Source: Pelodera strongyloides (taxonomy: Eukaryota; Nematoda; Chromadorea; Rhabditida; Rhabditidae). From it: DNA of 64,000 nucleotides. Below are positions 40,601 to 53,200 of the stretch, one piece after another. Below the pieces are notes generated by a model, which saw nothing but the letters and a program-made list of their open reading frames with translations, had not been told where the DNA came from and did no database searches. Position 1 is the stretch's first letter. Every line of letters begins with the position of its first letter. Position numbers and translations under genes: made by a program. The stretch spans positions 62,001 to 126,000 of the forward strand of contig JAANDG010000271.1 of assembly GCA_036852015.1 (NCBI GenBank). Reading direction: 5' to 3'.

Positions 40601-41237
40601 GCGGTCGCCATATAAAATAAGACCTTGCCCTTAGTCTTACTTTATCTATCGTGTACTATGTATTGTAGTGCATTGCATAAGGCAGAAATAATAACAAATA
40701 TACAAGCACATACTTTATGTCCCTTGGTAGAACCAGTTAGTATCAGGACAACGGCACACTGACTTGTTAGTTGGGCCGCGGCGCGTCATGGATAGAGAGA
40801 GAGCGCCGCGACAACTGTCATGCTATAGAGACCCAGAGAGGATGTAAGGGGTAAACAGCTGGTTGTGATAAAAGTTGATATTGATAGAAATAGCTGAGCA
40901 CTTCCATTACATATAAAATAAGGCTTTTGCCCATGGCCTTACTTTATCTGATGTGTATGTGTATTGTAGTGCATTGCATAAGGCAGAAATAATAACAAAT
41001 ATACAAGCACATACTTTATGTCCCTTGGTAGAACCAGTTAGTATCAGGACAACGGCACACTGACTTGTTAGTTGGGCCGCGGCGCGTCATGGATAGAGAG
41101 AGAGCGCCGCGACAACTGTCATGCTATAGAGACCCAGAGAGGATGTAAGGGGTAAACAGCTGGTTGTGATAAAAGTTGATATTGATAGAAATAGCTGAGC
41201 ACTTCCATTACACTTGCATATTATCTAATTCATTGTT

Positions 41238-41270
<33 letters not shown>

Positions 41271-44200
41271 TTTATTAATGCTTATTCAGGCGAAAGCCGA
41301 CATCTACTCAGACTTACAATTAGATGGTTCGGTCGATATAATAACTATCGCACAATCTACTAATCTGGATAGTATGTTTGCTTTTTACATATATTCGAAA
41401 TCTGTTAAATATATGTTTGTGTAAGAGCGATGAAACTAGTCGCCATTCTAGTGAAATAAATAATGAAGAAAGATGCAAAGAAAATATGAGTCATCCTCCG
41501 AAATTCAGTGTAAAATTGCTCTGGATGACTGTGTATTTAAGATTACCGCATAGACAGACAACCTGAGATTGCTTATCCTAAAATTATTAATGTAATCGAT
41601 TTCATATTAGCGCCTTAGGAAGAGAGATTGCTTATCCTAAAATTATTAATGTAATCGATTTCATATTAGCGCCTTAGGAAGAGAGATTGCTTATCCTAAA
41701 ATTATTAATGTAATCGATTTCATATTAGCGCCTTAGGAAGAGAGATTGCTTATCCTAAAATTATTAATGTAATCGATTTCATATTAGCGCATTAGGAAGA
41801 GAGATTGCTTATCCTAAACTTATTAATGTAATCGATTTCATATTAGCGCCTTAGGAAGAGAGATTGCTTATCCTAAACTTATTAATGTAATCGATTTCAT
41901 ATTAGCGCCTTAGGAAGAGAGATTGCTTATCCTAAATTATTAATGTAATCGATTTCATATTAGCGCCTTAGGAAGAGAGATTGCTTATCCTAAAATTATT
42001 AATGTAATCGATTTCATATTAGCGCCTTAGGAAGAGAGATTGCTTATCCTAAAATTATTAATGTAATCGATTTCATATTAGCGCCTTAGGAAGAGAGATT
42101 GCTTATCCTAAAATTATTAATGTAATCGATTTCATATTAGCGCCTTAGGAAGAGAGATTGCTTATCCTAAACTTATTAATGTAATCGATTTCATATTAGC
42201 GCCTTAGGAAGAGAGATTGCTTATCCTAAACTTATTAATGTAATCGATTTCATATTAGCGCCTTAGGAAGAGAGATTGCTTATCCTAAAATTATTAATGT
42301 AATCGATTTCATATTAGCGCCTTAGGAAGAGAGATTGCTTATCCTAAAATTATTAATGTAATCGATTTCATATTAGCGCATTAGGAAGAGAGATTGCTTA
42401 TCCTAAACTTATTAATGTAATCGATTTCATATTAGCGCCTTAGGAAGAGAGATTGCTTATCCTAAACTTATTAATGTAATCGATTTCATATTAGCGCCTT
42501 AGGAAGAGAGATTGCTTATCCTAAAATTATTAATGTAATCGATTTCATATTAGCGCCTTAGGAAGAGAGATTGCTTATCCTAAAATTATTAATGTAATCG
42601 ATTTCATATTAGCGCCTTAGGAAGAGAGATTGCTTATCCTAAACTTATTAATGTAATCGATTTCATATTAGCGCCTTAGGAAGAGAGATTGCTTATCCTA
42701 AACTTATTAATGTAATCGATTTCATATTAGCGCCTTAGGAAGAGAGATTGCTTATCCTAAACTTATTAATGTAATCGATTTCATATTAGCGCCTTAGGAA
42801 GAGAGATTGCTTATCCTAAAATTATTAATGTAATCGATTTCATATTAGCGCCTTAGGAAGAGAGATTGCTTATCCTAAACTTATTAATGTAATCGATTTC
42901 ATATTAGCGCCTTAGGAAGAGAGATTGCTTATCCTAAACTTATTAATGTAATCGATTTCATATTAGCGCCTTAGGAAGAGAGATTGCTTATCCTAAAATT
43001 ATTAATGTAATCGATTTCATATTAGCGCCTTGGGAAGAGAGATTGCTTATCCTAAAATTATTAATGTAATCGATTTCATATTAGCGCCTTGGGAAGAGAG
43101 ATTGCTTATCCTAAAATTATTAATGTAATCGATTTCATATTAGCGCCTTAGGAAGAGAGATTGCTTATCCTAAACTTATTAATGTAATCGATTTCATATT
43201 AGCGCCTTAGGAAGAGAGATTGCTTATCCTAAACTTATTAATGTAATCGATTTCATATTAGCGCCTTAGGAAGAGAGATTGCTTATCCTAAAATTATTAA
43301 TGTAATCGATTTCATATTAGCGCCTTAGGAAGAGAGATTGCTTATCCTAAAATTATTAATGTAATCGATTTCATATTAGCGCCTTGGGAAGAGAGATTGC
43401 TTATCCTAAAATTATTAATGTAATCGATTTCATATTAGCGCCTTAGGAAGAGAGATTGCTTATCCTAAACTTATTAATGTAATCGATTTCATATTAGCGC
43501 CTTAGGAAGAGAGATTGCTTATCCTAAAATTATTAATGTAATCGATTTCATATTAGCGCCTTAGGAAGAGAGATTGCTTATCCTAAAATTATTAATGTAA
43601 TCGATTTCATATTAGCGCCTTAGGAAGAGAGATTGCTTATCCTAAAATTATTAATGTAATCGATTTCATATTAGCGCCTTGGGAAGAGAGATTGCTTATC
43701 CTAAAATTATTAATGTAATCGATTTCATATTAGCGCCTTAGGGAAGAGAGATTGCTTATCCTAAAATTATTAATGTAATCGATTTCATATTAGCGCCTTA
43801 GGAAGAGAGATTGCTTATCCTAAACTTATTAATGTAATCGATTTCATATTAGCGCCTTAGGAAGAGAGATTGCTTATCCTAAAATTATTAATGTAATCGA
43901 TTTCATATTAGCGCCTTAGGAAGAGAGATTGCTTATCCTAAACTTATTAATGTAATCGATTTCATATTAGCGCCTTAGGAAGAGAGATTGCTTATCCTAA
44001 AATTATTAATGTAATCGATTTCATATTAGCGCCTTAGGAAGAGAGATTGCTTATCCTAAACTTATTAATGTAATCGATTTCATATTAGCGCCTTAGGAAG
44101 AGAGATTGCTTATCCTAAACTTATTAATGTAATCGATTTCATATTAGCGCCTTAGGAAGAGAGATTGCTTATCCTAAACTTATTAATGTAATCGATTTCA

Positions 44201-47200
44201 TATTAGCGCCTTAGGAAGAGAGATTGCTTATCCTAAACTTATTAATGTAATCGATTTCATATTAGCGCCTTAGGAAGAGAGATTGCTTATCCTAAAATTA
44301 TTAATGTAATCGATTTCATATTAGCGCCTTAGGAAGAGAGATTGCTTATCCTAAACTTATTAATGTAATCGATTTCATATTAGCGCCTTAGGAAGAGAGA
44401 TTGCTTATCCTAAACTTATTAATGTAATCGATTTCATATTAGCGCCTTAGGAAGAGAGATTGCTTATCCTAAAATTATTAATGTAATCGATTTCATATTA
44501 GCGCCTTAGGAAGAGAGATTGCTTATCCTAAAATTATTAATGTAATCGATTTCATATTAGCGCCTTAGGAAGAGAGATTGCTTATCCTAAACTTATTAAT
44601 GTAATCGATTTCATATTAGCGCCTTAGGAAGAGAGATTGCTTATCCTAAACTTATTAATGTAATCGATTTCATATTAGCGCCTTAGGAAGAGAGATTGCT
44701 TATCCTAAACTTATTAATGTAATCGATTTCATATTAGCGCCTTAGGAAGAGAGATTGCTTATCCTAAACTTATTAATGTAATCGATTTCATATTAGCGCC
44801 TTGGGAAGAGAGATTGCTTATCCTAAAATTATTAATGTAATCGATTTCATATTAGCGCCTTAGGAAGAGAGATTGCTTATCCTAAACTTATTAATGTAAT
44901 CGATTTCATATTAGCGCCTTAGGAAGAGAGATTGCTTATCCTAAACTTATTAATGTAATCGATTTCATATTAGCGCCTTAGGAAGAGAGATTGCTTATCC
45001 TAAAATTATTAATGTAATCGATTTCATATTAGCGCCTTGGGAAGAGAGATTGCTTATCCTAAAATTATTAATGTAATCGATTTCATATTAGCGCCTTGGG
45101 AAGAGAGATTGCTTATCCTAAAATTATTAATGTAATCGATTTCATATTAGCGCCTTAGGAAGAGAGATTGCTTATCCTAAACTTATTAATGTAATCGATT
45201 TCATATTAGCGCCTTAGGAAGAGAGATTGCTTATCCTAAAATTATTAATGTAATCGATTTCATATTAGCGCCTTAGGAAGAGAGATTGCTTATCCTAAAC
45301 TTATTAATGTAATCGATTTCATATTAGCGCCTTAGGAAGAGAGATTGCTTATCCTAAACTTATTAATGTAATCGATTTCATATTAGCGCCTTAGGAAGAG
45401 AGATTGCTTATCCTAAAATTATTAATGTAATCGATTTCATATTAGCGCCTTAGGAAGAGAGATTGCTTATCCTAAAATTATTAATGTAATCGATTTCATA
45501 TTAGCGCCTTAGGAAGAGAGATTGCTTATCCTAAACTTATTAATGTAATCGATTTCATATTAGCGCCTTAGGAAGAGAGATTGCTTATCCTAAAATTATT
45601 AATGTAATCGATTTCATATTAGCGCCTTAGGAAGAGAGATTGCTTATCCTAAACTTATTAATGTAATCGATTTCATATTAGCGCCTTAGGAAGAGAGATT
45701 GCTTATCCTAAACTTATTAATGTAATCGATTTCATATTAGCGCCTTAGGAAGAGAGATTGCTTATCCTAAAATTATTAATGTAATCGATTTCATATTAGC
45801 GCCTTGGGAAGAGAGATTGCTTATCCTAAAATTATTAATGTAATCGATTTCATATTAGCGCCTTGGGAAGAGAGATTGCTTATCCTAAAATTCTTAATGT
45901 AATCGATTTCATATTAGCGCCTTAGGAAGAGAGATTGCTTATCCTAAACTTATTAATGTAATCGATTTCATATTAGCGCCTTAGGAAGAGAGATTGCTTA
46001 TCCTAAAATTCTTAATGTAATCGATTTCATATTAGCGCCTTAGGAAGAGAGATTGCTTATCCTAAACTTATTAATGTAATCGATTTCATATTAGCGCCTT
46101 AGGAAGAGAGATTGCTTATCCTAAACTTATTAATGTAATCGATTTCATATTAGCGCCTTAGGAAGAGAGATTGCTTATCCTAAAATTATTAATGTAATCG
46201 ATTTCATATTAGCGCCTTAGGAAGAGAGATTGCTTATCCTAAAATTATTAATGTAATCGATTTCATATTAGCGCCTTAGGAAGAGAGATTGCTTATCCTA
46301 AACTTATTAATGTAATCGATTTCATATTAGCGCCTTAGGAAGAGAGATTGCTTATCCTAAACTTATTAATGTAATCGATTTCATATTAGCGCCTTAGGAA
46401 GAGAGATTGCTTATCCTAAAATTATTAATGTAATCGATTTCATATTAGCGCCTTAGGAAGAGAGATTGCTTATCCTAAACTTATTAATGTAATCGATTTC
46501 ATATTAGCGCCTTAGGAAGAGAGATTGCTTATCCTAAACTTATTAATGTAATCGATTTCATATTAGCGCCTTAGGAAGAGAGATTGCTTATCCTAAACTT
46601 ATTAATGTAATCGATTTCATATTAGCGCCTTGGGAAGAGAGATTGCTTATCCTAAAATTATTAATGTAATCGATTTCATATTAGCGCCTTGGGAAGAGAG
46701 ATTGCTTATCCTAAAATTATTAATGTAATCGATTTCATATTAGCGCCTTAGGAAGAGAGATTGCTTATCCTAAACTTATTAATGTAATCGATTTCATATT
46801 AGCGCCTTAGGAAGAGAGATTGCTTATCCTAAACTTATTAATGTAATCGATTTCATATTAGCGCCTTAGGAAGAGAGATTGCTTATCCTAAAATTATTAA
46901 TGTAATCGATTTCATATTAGCGCCTTGGGAAGAGAGATTGCTTATCCTAAAATTATTAATGTAATCGATTTCATATTAGCGCCTTAGGGAAGAGAGATTG
47001 CTTATCCTAAAAATTATTAATGTAATCGATTTCATATTAGCGCCTTAGGAAGAGAGATTGCTTATCCTAAAATTATTAATGTAATCGATTTCATATTAGC
47101 GCCTTAGGAAGAGAGATTGCTTATCCTAAACTTATTAATGTAATCGATTTCATATTAGCGCCTTAGGAAGAGAGATTGCTTATCCTAAACTTATTAATGT

Positions 47201-50200
47201 AATCGATTTCATATTAGCGCCTTAGGAAAGAGATTGCTTATCCTAAAATTATTAATGTAATCGATTTCATATTAGCGCCTTGGGAAGAGAGATTGCTTAT
47301 CCTAAAATTATTAATGTAATCGATTTCATATTAGCGCCTTGGGAAGAGAGATTGCTTATCCTAAAATTATTAATGTAATCGATTTCATATTAGCGCCTTA
47401 GGAAGAGAGATTGCTTATCCTAAACTTATTAATGTAATCGATTTCATATTAGCGCCTTAGGAAGAGAGATTGCTTATCCTAAAATTCTTAATGTAATCGA
47501 TTTCATATTAGCGCCTTAGGAAGAGAGATTGCTTATCCTAAACTTATTAATGTAATCGATTTCATATTAGCGCCTTAGGAAGAGAGATTGCTTATCCTAA
47601 AATTATTAATGTAATCGATTTCATATTAGCGCCTTAGGAAGAGAGATTGCTTATCCTAAAATTATTAATGTAATCGATTTCATATTAGCGCCTTAGGAAG
47701 AGAGATTGCTTATCCTAAAATTATTAATGTAATCGATTTCATATTAGCGCCTTAGGAAGAAAATTGAAAAAGAAAATCGATAATCAAATTCGATAATCAA
47801 ATTAAGAATCTCAATTCAAATTTAGTTCTGAATGCTACCCTGTCGAGTATCTTAGCTACTGAACAAGAACATTCATCATCGATTCATGGAAATCTGCAGC
47901 TGAGTTGGGTAAGTTTTGTGCACAACCTTATTACTTTACGGTAAGGGTAATGGCCAAGATGATCTAACAGAAATCAATTATACGTTGAGGCTGTAATTTG
48001 TATTTGGTGCGCATATTATTGGAAACAACTCAAGATAAGGCAAGACTGCGTTCCTAAAGATGTCAGTGCGAGCAACAGCAAATAGTTTGATAATGATTTT
48101 AACAAAAAAAAATCACTTTTTCAGATGACGGGATCTGGTATTCCGAATATTCCTTTTGCAACTTTCGTTCTTTCGTCTACATCGTCATGTGTTGTTACGG
48201 TTTGTGTTCAACTTGCTAGCCTATGCAATAAGTTACTTTTTAATAAAGATTGGCCAAAAAGGTATATGACCGTTTCATCCCGCCCGGCCCTTTTCGACCT
48301 CAAAGGGTTGTTTTTCGTCACGAGCCCTTTTCTCCCTCCTATGGGGGCTGCATTAAACATGCTACTGATAACCTGTTTCCCTCATGAGCACATAGATAAA
48401 CAAGAGTTGTTCTCTATTTAGTTAGTGTCTTACAAAGTTCTTATTATTTCAGAACTACATCAGAACCAGTCGACATCGTCCGTTTGCATCGTTTGTTGAA
48501 CGTAGTTTCCTGGATTCGTCCAATGTGGCCCCAGAAGACGGTTGGTCGCGTTAAAGCGAAATACCGGCCGGTTTTTGAAACGCATTGCGCACACCTGCTT
48601 TCTTATGCAGCATATGAAAATGAGCAAAAATTAGAATAAAAACTAGACCCCAATTAGACCCCACGTTGCATGAATGCAAAATAATGCGAGAACTTGAGGT
48701 GCGTTTCAAAAACCGGCCGGTATTTCGCTTTAAACTGTCGGCATAGTGCTATAAAGAGTGACTTGTTACAAGGCAAGCCAAATTTCTCAGCAAGACATTG
48801 GTGCTAATGACACCAAAACACTAACATTGAACGATTGAACCGTGAACATAGTAAAACAATCTATAGTAGTCACAAAAAAACATGCAGAATGGCACGTAGC
48901 TTGACCATCCTTTTACATAATAGATGAGTGTGGGTTTATCCCGCGCCAAATCATAGAGCGTCTTATTTGTATATTACTACAGGTGCATATGAATTTAGGT
49001 ATTCCGCAATACACAACCATACACTTGGAAGACTCTGATGCAAGCGTCATTGATGTTGGTGAGGAATGTAATAGTATAGTGATGATAATTAAAAATCAAC
49101 CAATTGTGCAAACCATCAACAAAGTCGAAAAATAATGAAAAAGACCTGTTTTACATGATTAGCACATAGAAAATGAGTGATATTTGTACTTTTCGTATCT
49201 GTTGGAACTAGTTGTTTTCGTAAATTTGTTTTTCTCAACAAATATCAAAGCAAAGCTACGAACTTAAAGGGAATGTCAAACCGGTTTTGCATGTTGGGCT
49301 CAAAAAAAAAGCTTGCGTTTTGAAGGTAAGGAAAGTGAAAATAAAAATAAACAAAAAATTTCATGTAAGAAGAAAAACAATTTCAAACCCCTCCAAAAAA
49401 CTCCTTCAGTATGGGATTCGAGTCGTGTGGACAGAGCTAAGCCAAATCGCTGTCCACGGGACGGTTTGAATTACCGGCTCGCTGCAACGCACCCGTTTGC
49501 GTACGTTGCGGCGGGTTTTGTTCACGTTTATGACAAAACCTCAAATATTTTATTCTGACCCCATTTTTATGGGTTTACTCTATTGGGCGCCTTTCGAGAT
49601 TTACTTTATCTGCGCCAGGAGATGCCTTTCTGCGCAGAACCCCCTTGACATGCCCTTTAAGCAAGAGCAACCCATTTACCACGCGTCAACTTGTTTCATT
49701 ATTCCACTATCGATGAATTACTCTGTGTTTTATAGCATGGAGTAACAGTACCACAAAGCCTGTACCAGCTACCATAACAAAGAGACCGGCTGCTTTTGAA
49801 TATATCACGAATGAGACCTATTCTTGTGACTCGCAAAGCAATTACAATTGGCTGCAGGTAATTGTTTACTCACAGTTTTATTTTGAAGCGGTATAACGAG
49901 TGGTTTTCAAAGCGGTGTACCGAGTGGTTTAATACCCACTCTGGACAACCGTGTGCACATCACTTACATCCAAGTCCATATGTACAGGAAGTGCACCAAG
50001 TTAATTTAATACAATACAGTTTACATGCCAGCGGGGAAAACAAAAGAGGTATATTTGTTTTGAAATTGAAATCATTTCCATAATTACTTTACAGCTCTCC
50101 TTCAATGATGCTGCTGGGAGCATACACAGAAGGGCGGTGCCGTTCAATTGCTACAAATACAGTAAGTATAAACTATACTCTCCCAAGGTATGTTTGGCAG

Positions 50201-53200
50201 TTCTCCCAAGGTAGGGTTCTAATCCCGTCCCAGTTGGCCACACCCCACCAAATGTGTAAAATTGGTGGGTTGGTAACTTTGGCTTCCCGTCCACTTGGGC
50301 CAAACATCAGCTTTTTTCTACATAAACAACGAGTCGAAAACCATTCATTAAAAATTTGTATTTTTCAGACAAAACAAGTTCGGAAGAGGAAGCAAATTAT
50401 GTATCTTCTGGTGAAGAGCACTTGTTTTCCTACGACACCGATACAGGCCTAGGTAGTAATTTACTCGGTTATACGGTTTTCTTCTTTTTCTTTATGATAA
50501 GCTTCGTAAATTTTAAATGGGTAGAAGTATCAGCATGACAATGCATTCATTTAATCATAAACAATATCTTATTATATAAAAGAGTAACTGTAGCCTAATT
50601 TGCATACCGATGTGCGTTACGAAATGCAAATTTCGTGTTCGGGTATAAAAAGAGTTTTGCAGCTCAATATCGAAGTATGCACATGCAATTGTTTCCTACT
50701 ATGTGAATTTCTTATGATACGTTTGAAACTTTGTAGATAAGTATGCCCGTGCTAAACCAATCATATTTCCATGTAAGTCGCCGCAGGCGGCGTGAGCCGA
50801 CTGGTATAATATAATTCCATTCAACTGAACGTCTCCCCAAACGGGATTCAACTTTTGGCACTTGACTATTGCCACAGTAACTTTACACACTGCATGACCG
50901 TTTTAATTTCAGATCCTCTGCCCGTATGTTTCTCTGATAGCTTATCAGATAAATCCACGCTATTTGTGGGATTCTCAAATTTGGTAAGCATTGTAATATG
51001 TTCTAGTGGAAAAGTTTGATAAATACGTGATCCATATGGGAGAAGTTAACTTCATAGAATAGTAGCTTTATGACGACCTCCCGGTACTACCAGACTGGAC
51101 AGATGTAAACCAAATCTTTCTCAGTACCCTTTATTTCACTTTTGAAAATTTACTTTCTTCTTCTAACTTATGTGTTATTTCTTGACTTGAAGCGAAACAC
51201 CAGCCGGTTTGAAACGCATCTCAAGCGTCTCATTCATATGCAGTTATGCTAACAATAAGAGGGGTCGAATTGGGGTCTATTTATTATTCTAATTTATGTT
51301 TATTTGAATATGATGCGTAAGGAAGCAGGGGTACGGTATGCGATGAGTTTCAAAAACCGGCCGGAATTTCGCTTTAACTTAGTTTAGGTACAAGAGAGTG
51401 TTCGACAGACCCTGTTACTAGAATTCAATAGTGGAAATAGTGCTGCGTACGGTCTAGTGATGTTCGACAGAAAAGGCGAAGCAAATCCTGAAGCTGACCC
51501 CGCGTTAACTCCACAATTCTTCAAAACGACATCGTGAGCTTCCCATTAATTAGACGAATTTATGCTCTAGGGGCATAAAGCCACAAGCTCGGAGTTTCTC
51601 ACAAGTTTACAAGTATAAGAAGTTCTAATATATATTCAACAAGCAATGTAATGGTAATCAATATGACTTTTCAGTGACGCACAGCACGCCGTGCAGAACA
51701 TTTACAAGTTGAATTCAACTCTATCCATCCAACCTTTCGATACAACGAATGCACTTGACAAACTGCAGGTTCGTGCAATATAAAACTAATAAGATAATGT
51801 TTGCCCAGTGGGTTCAAAATATACTTTGACAATGCTGTAGATAACGTGAAAGAATCCGTGGCGCCTAAACGTATAGTATATGCTAGCGAGAGTCACGTAT
51901 ATTACACTTTATTATGTAACATTATAAGAAATTTAGGTAATAAGAAGTTTTTTAGACAGTCCTGGATGCGGTTAACATCACCGAGAATAGTGCTCTAGTT
52001 TACGTTCTTGGACGGATGCCAACTAAGACACAGTATCAAAATTTCAATTCAACGAAATACTACAAGCAGATGATTAACGCTGGATTGAAGGTGAGAAGAA
52101 TAATTCATATAATTCATAAGCACAAATCAAATACCGGCTCCGGGAAGGTTAAAGGCCAGTTTTGGGCTTCAGAAATGAACCGGACCCAGGTACACCGTTT
52201 CTGCGGATTCGGTTGATATAACCCGGTACTCTTTATCTTTATCTTTTTAAATCAAATACCCACTTGCATAAACCGATGGATACTTTTAACAGGTCAAGGA
52301 GCTTCATGACTATTCTAGTAAAGTGGAAGTGCTTTTGTACTCAAAGTTATTTTATTTTAAAGTACTGTCTTTCAGTTTATCCCGCTTGTATCGTACGATT
52401 TGCTGGCTGGCACCAACGTGGGGATTAAGGTTGTCAATGACTTGGCAGGCAAGTTACCCACCTCACTGGAATGGATTTTCTTTGTTTGAAGGACTTTGAG
52501 AGCACGTTAAAGCGAAATGCTAGCCCCTTTGGAAAATTTGCATATGATAAGCAAATCCTATGTATCCTATGCTAATTTTGTGCCATTGTCTTCTTGTTCT
52601 TTCAGTTGTGACCCAGGGACACTTTATTTCGTTTGATACTTCTGATATTGGACAGAATCTGGATGGACCACTGTCGCAGGTTAGACAAGCTTATCTTTTA
52701 AAGTTCCGGTGAGCTTTGGCTTGCAAGCGGTGACTTCGGCACACAACTTCGAGTTGGCTTGCAAGCGGCGTGGCTTCGGCACATAACTTTGTGCGCGAAA
52801 TGGCACACAAATCAAGTAAACCTAATACAAGTTTTCCCGCGGAAACTACTGATTGTATGTCCTATTATATAATACGTAATGTATTTAGCTGCTAACGGAT
52901 ATCTACCAGAAAGTCGCAAGCAACCATCTCTTCCATTCCATTGACATTGAGGTTAGTTTCACCGTAAAAACCTGGAAATCATAAATGTAGAAGTAACATT
53001 CAAGGCACAAGCCTATTTCAAAAATAGCTATCTATAATTTCTCATTTATAGAACAGTGCTGCACTGCCTTCACTACCCAATTTTGATGTGGAAGTAGAGT
53101 CAGCAGATGTGTTCGTCACTGCCTCAGTTGAAGTACAACAAGGATATGGCTAGTTCATTTTCATTGCTCTAATTTGCCTAGTGTACTTGTAAGCTCACAT

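Larger units (their letters stand above)
39267..41212 (-). mobile_element. Non-autonomous LTR retrotransposon with three LTRs
   Basis: On the minus strand the order is LTR (40912-41212), LTR (40611-40911), primer-binding site, internal region, polypurine tract, LTR (39267-39567). Each LTR is 301 bp, starting TGTAATGG and ending TTATTTTATA. The PBS at 40591-40610 (TGGCGACCGCTTCGGGCTGG) begins directly after the LTR, like a tRNA 3' CCA match. The polypurine tract AGGGAGCGGGGA (39568-39579) abuts the other LTR. A 4-bp target duplication CTTG flanks the whole (39263-39266, 41213-41216). The 1043-bp internal region has no gag or pol, so it depends on another element in trans. It sits in the intron before exon 41290. 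Confidence 0.9.

Noticed and set aside
39711..40611. Two 72-codon minus-strand frames inside the LTR element
   Set aside because: No gag, protease, RT, RNase H or integrase motifs; one starts on the primer-binding site, so it is a chance frame.
41565..47760. CRISPR-like array
   Set aside because: Units are head-to-tail with no variable spacers, and the host is eukaryotic; it is a satellite.
49287..50083. Several overlapping plus-strand frames of 60-82 codons
   Set aside because: They overlap the intron before exon 49736-49857 and are inconsistent with the phase-supported gene model.
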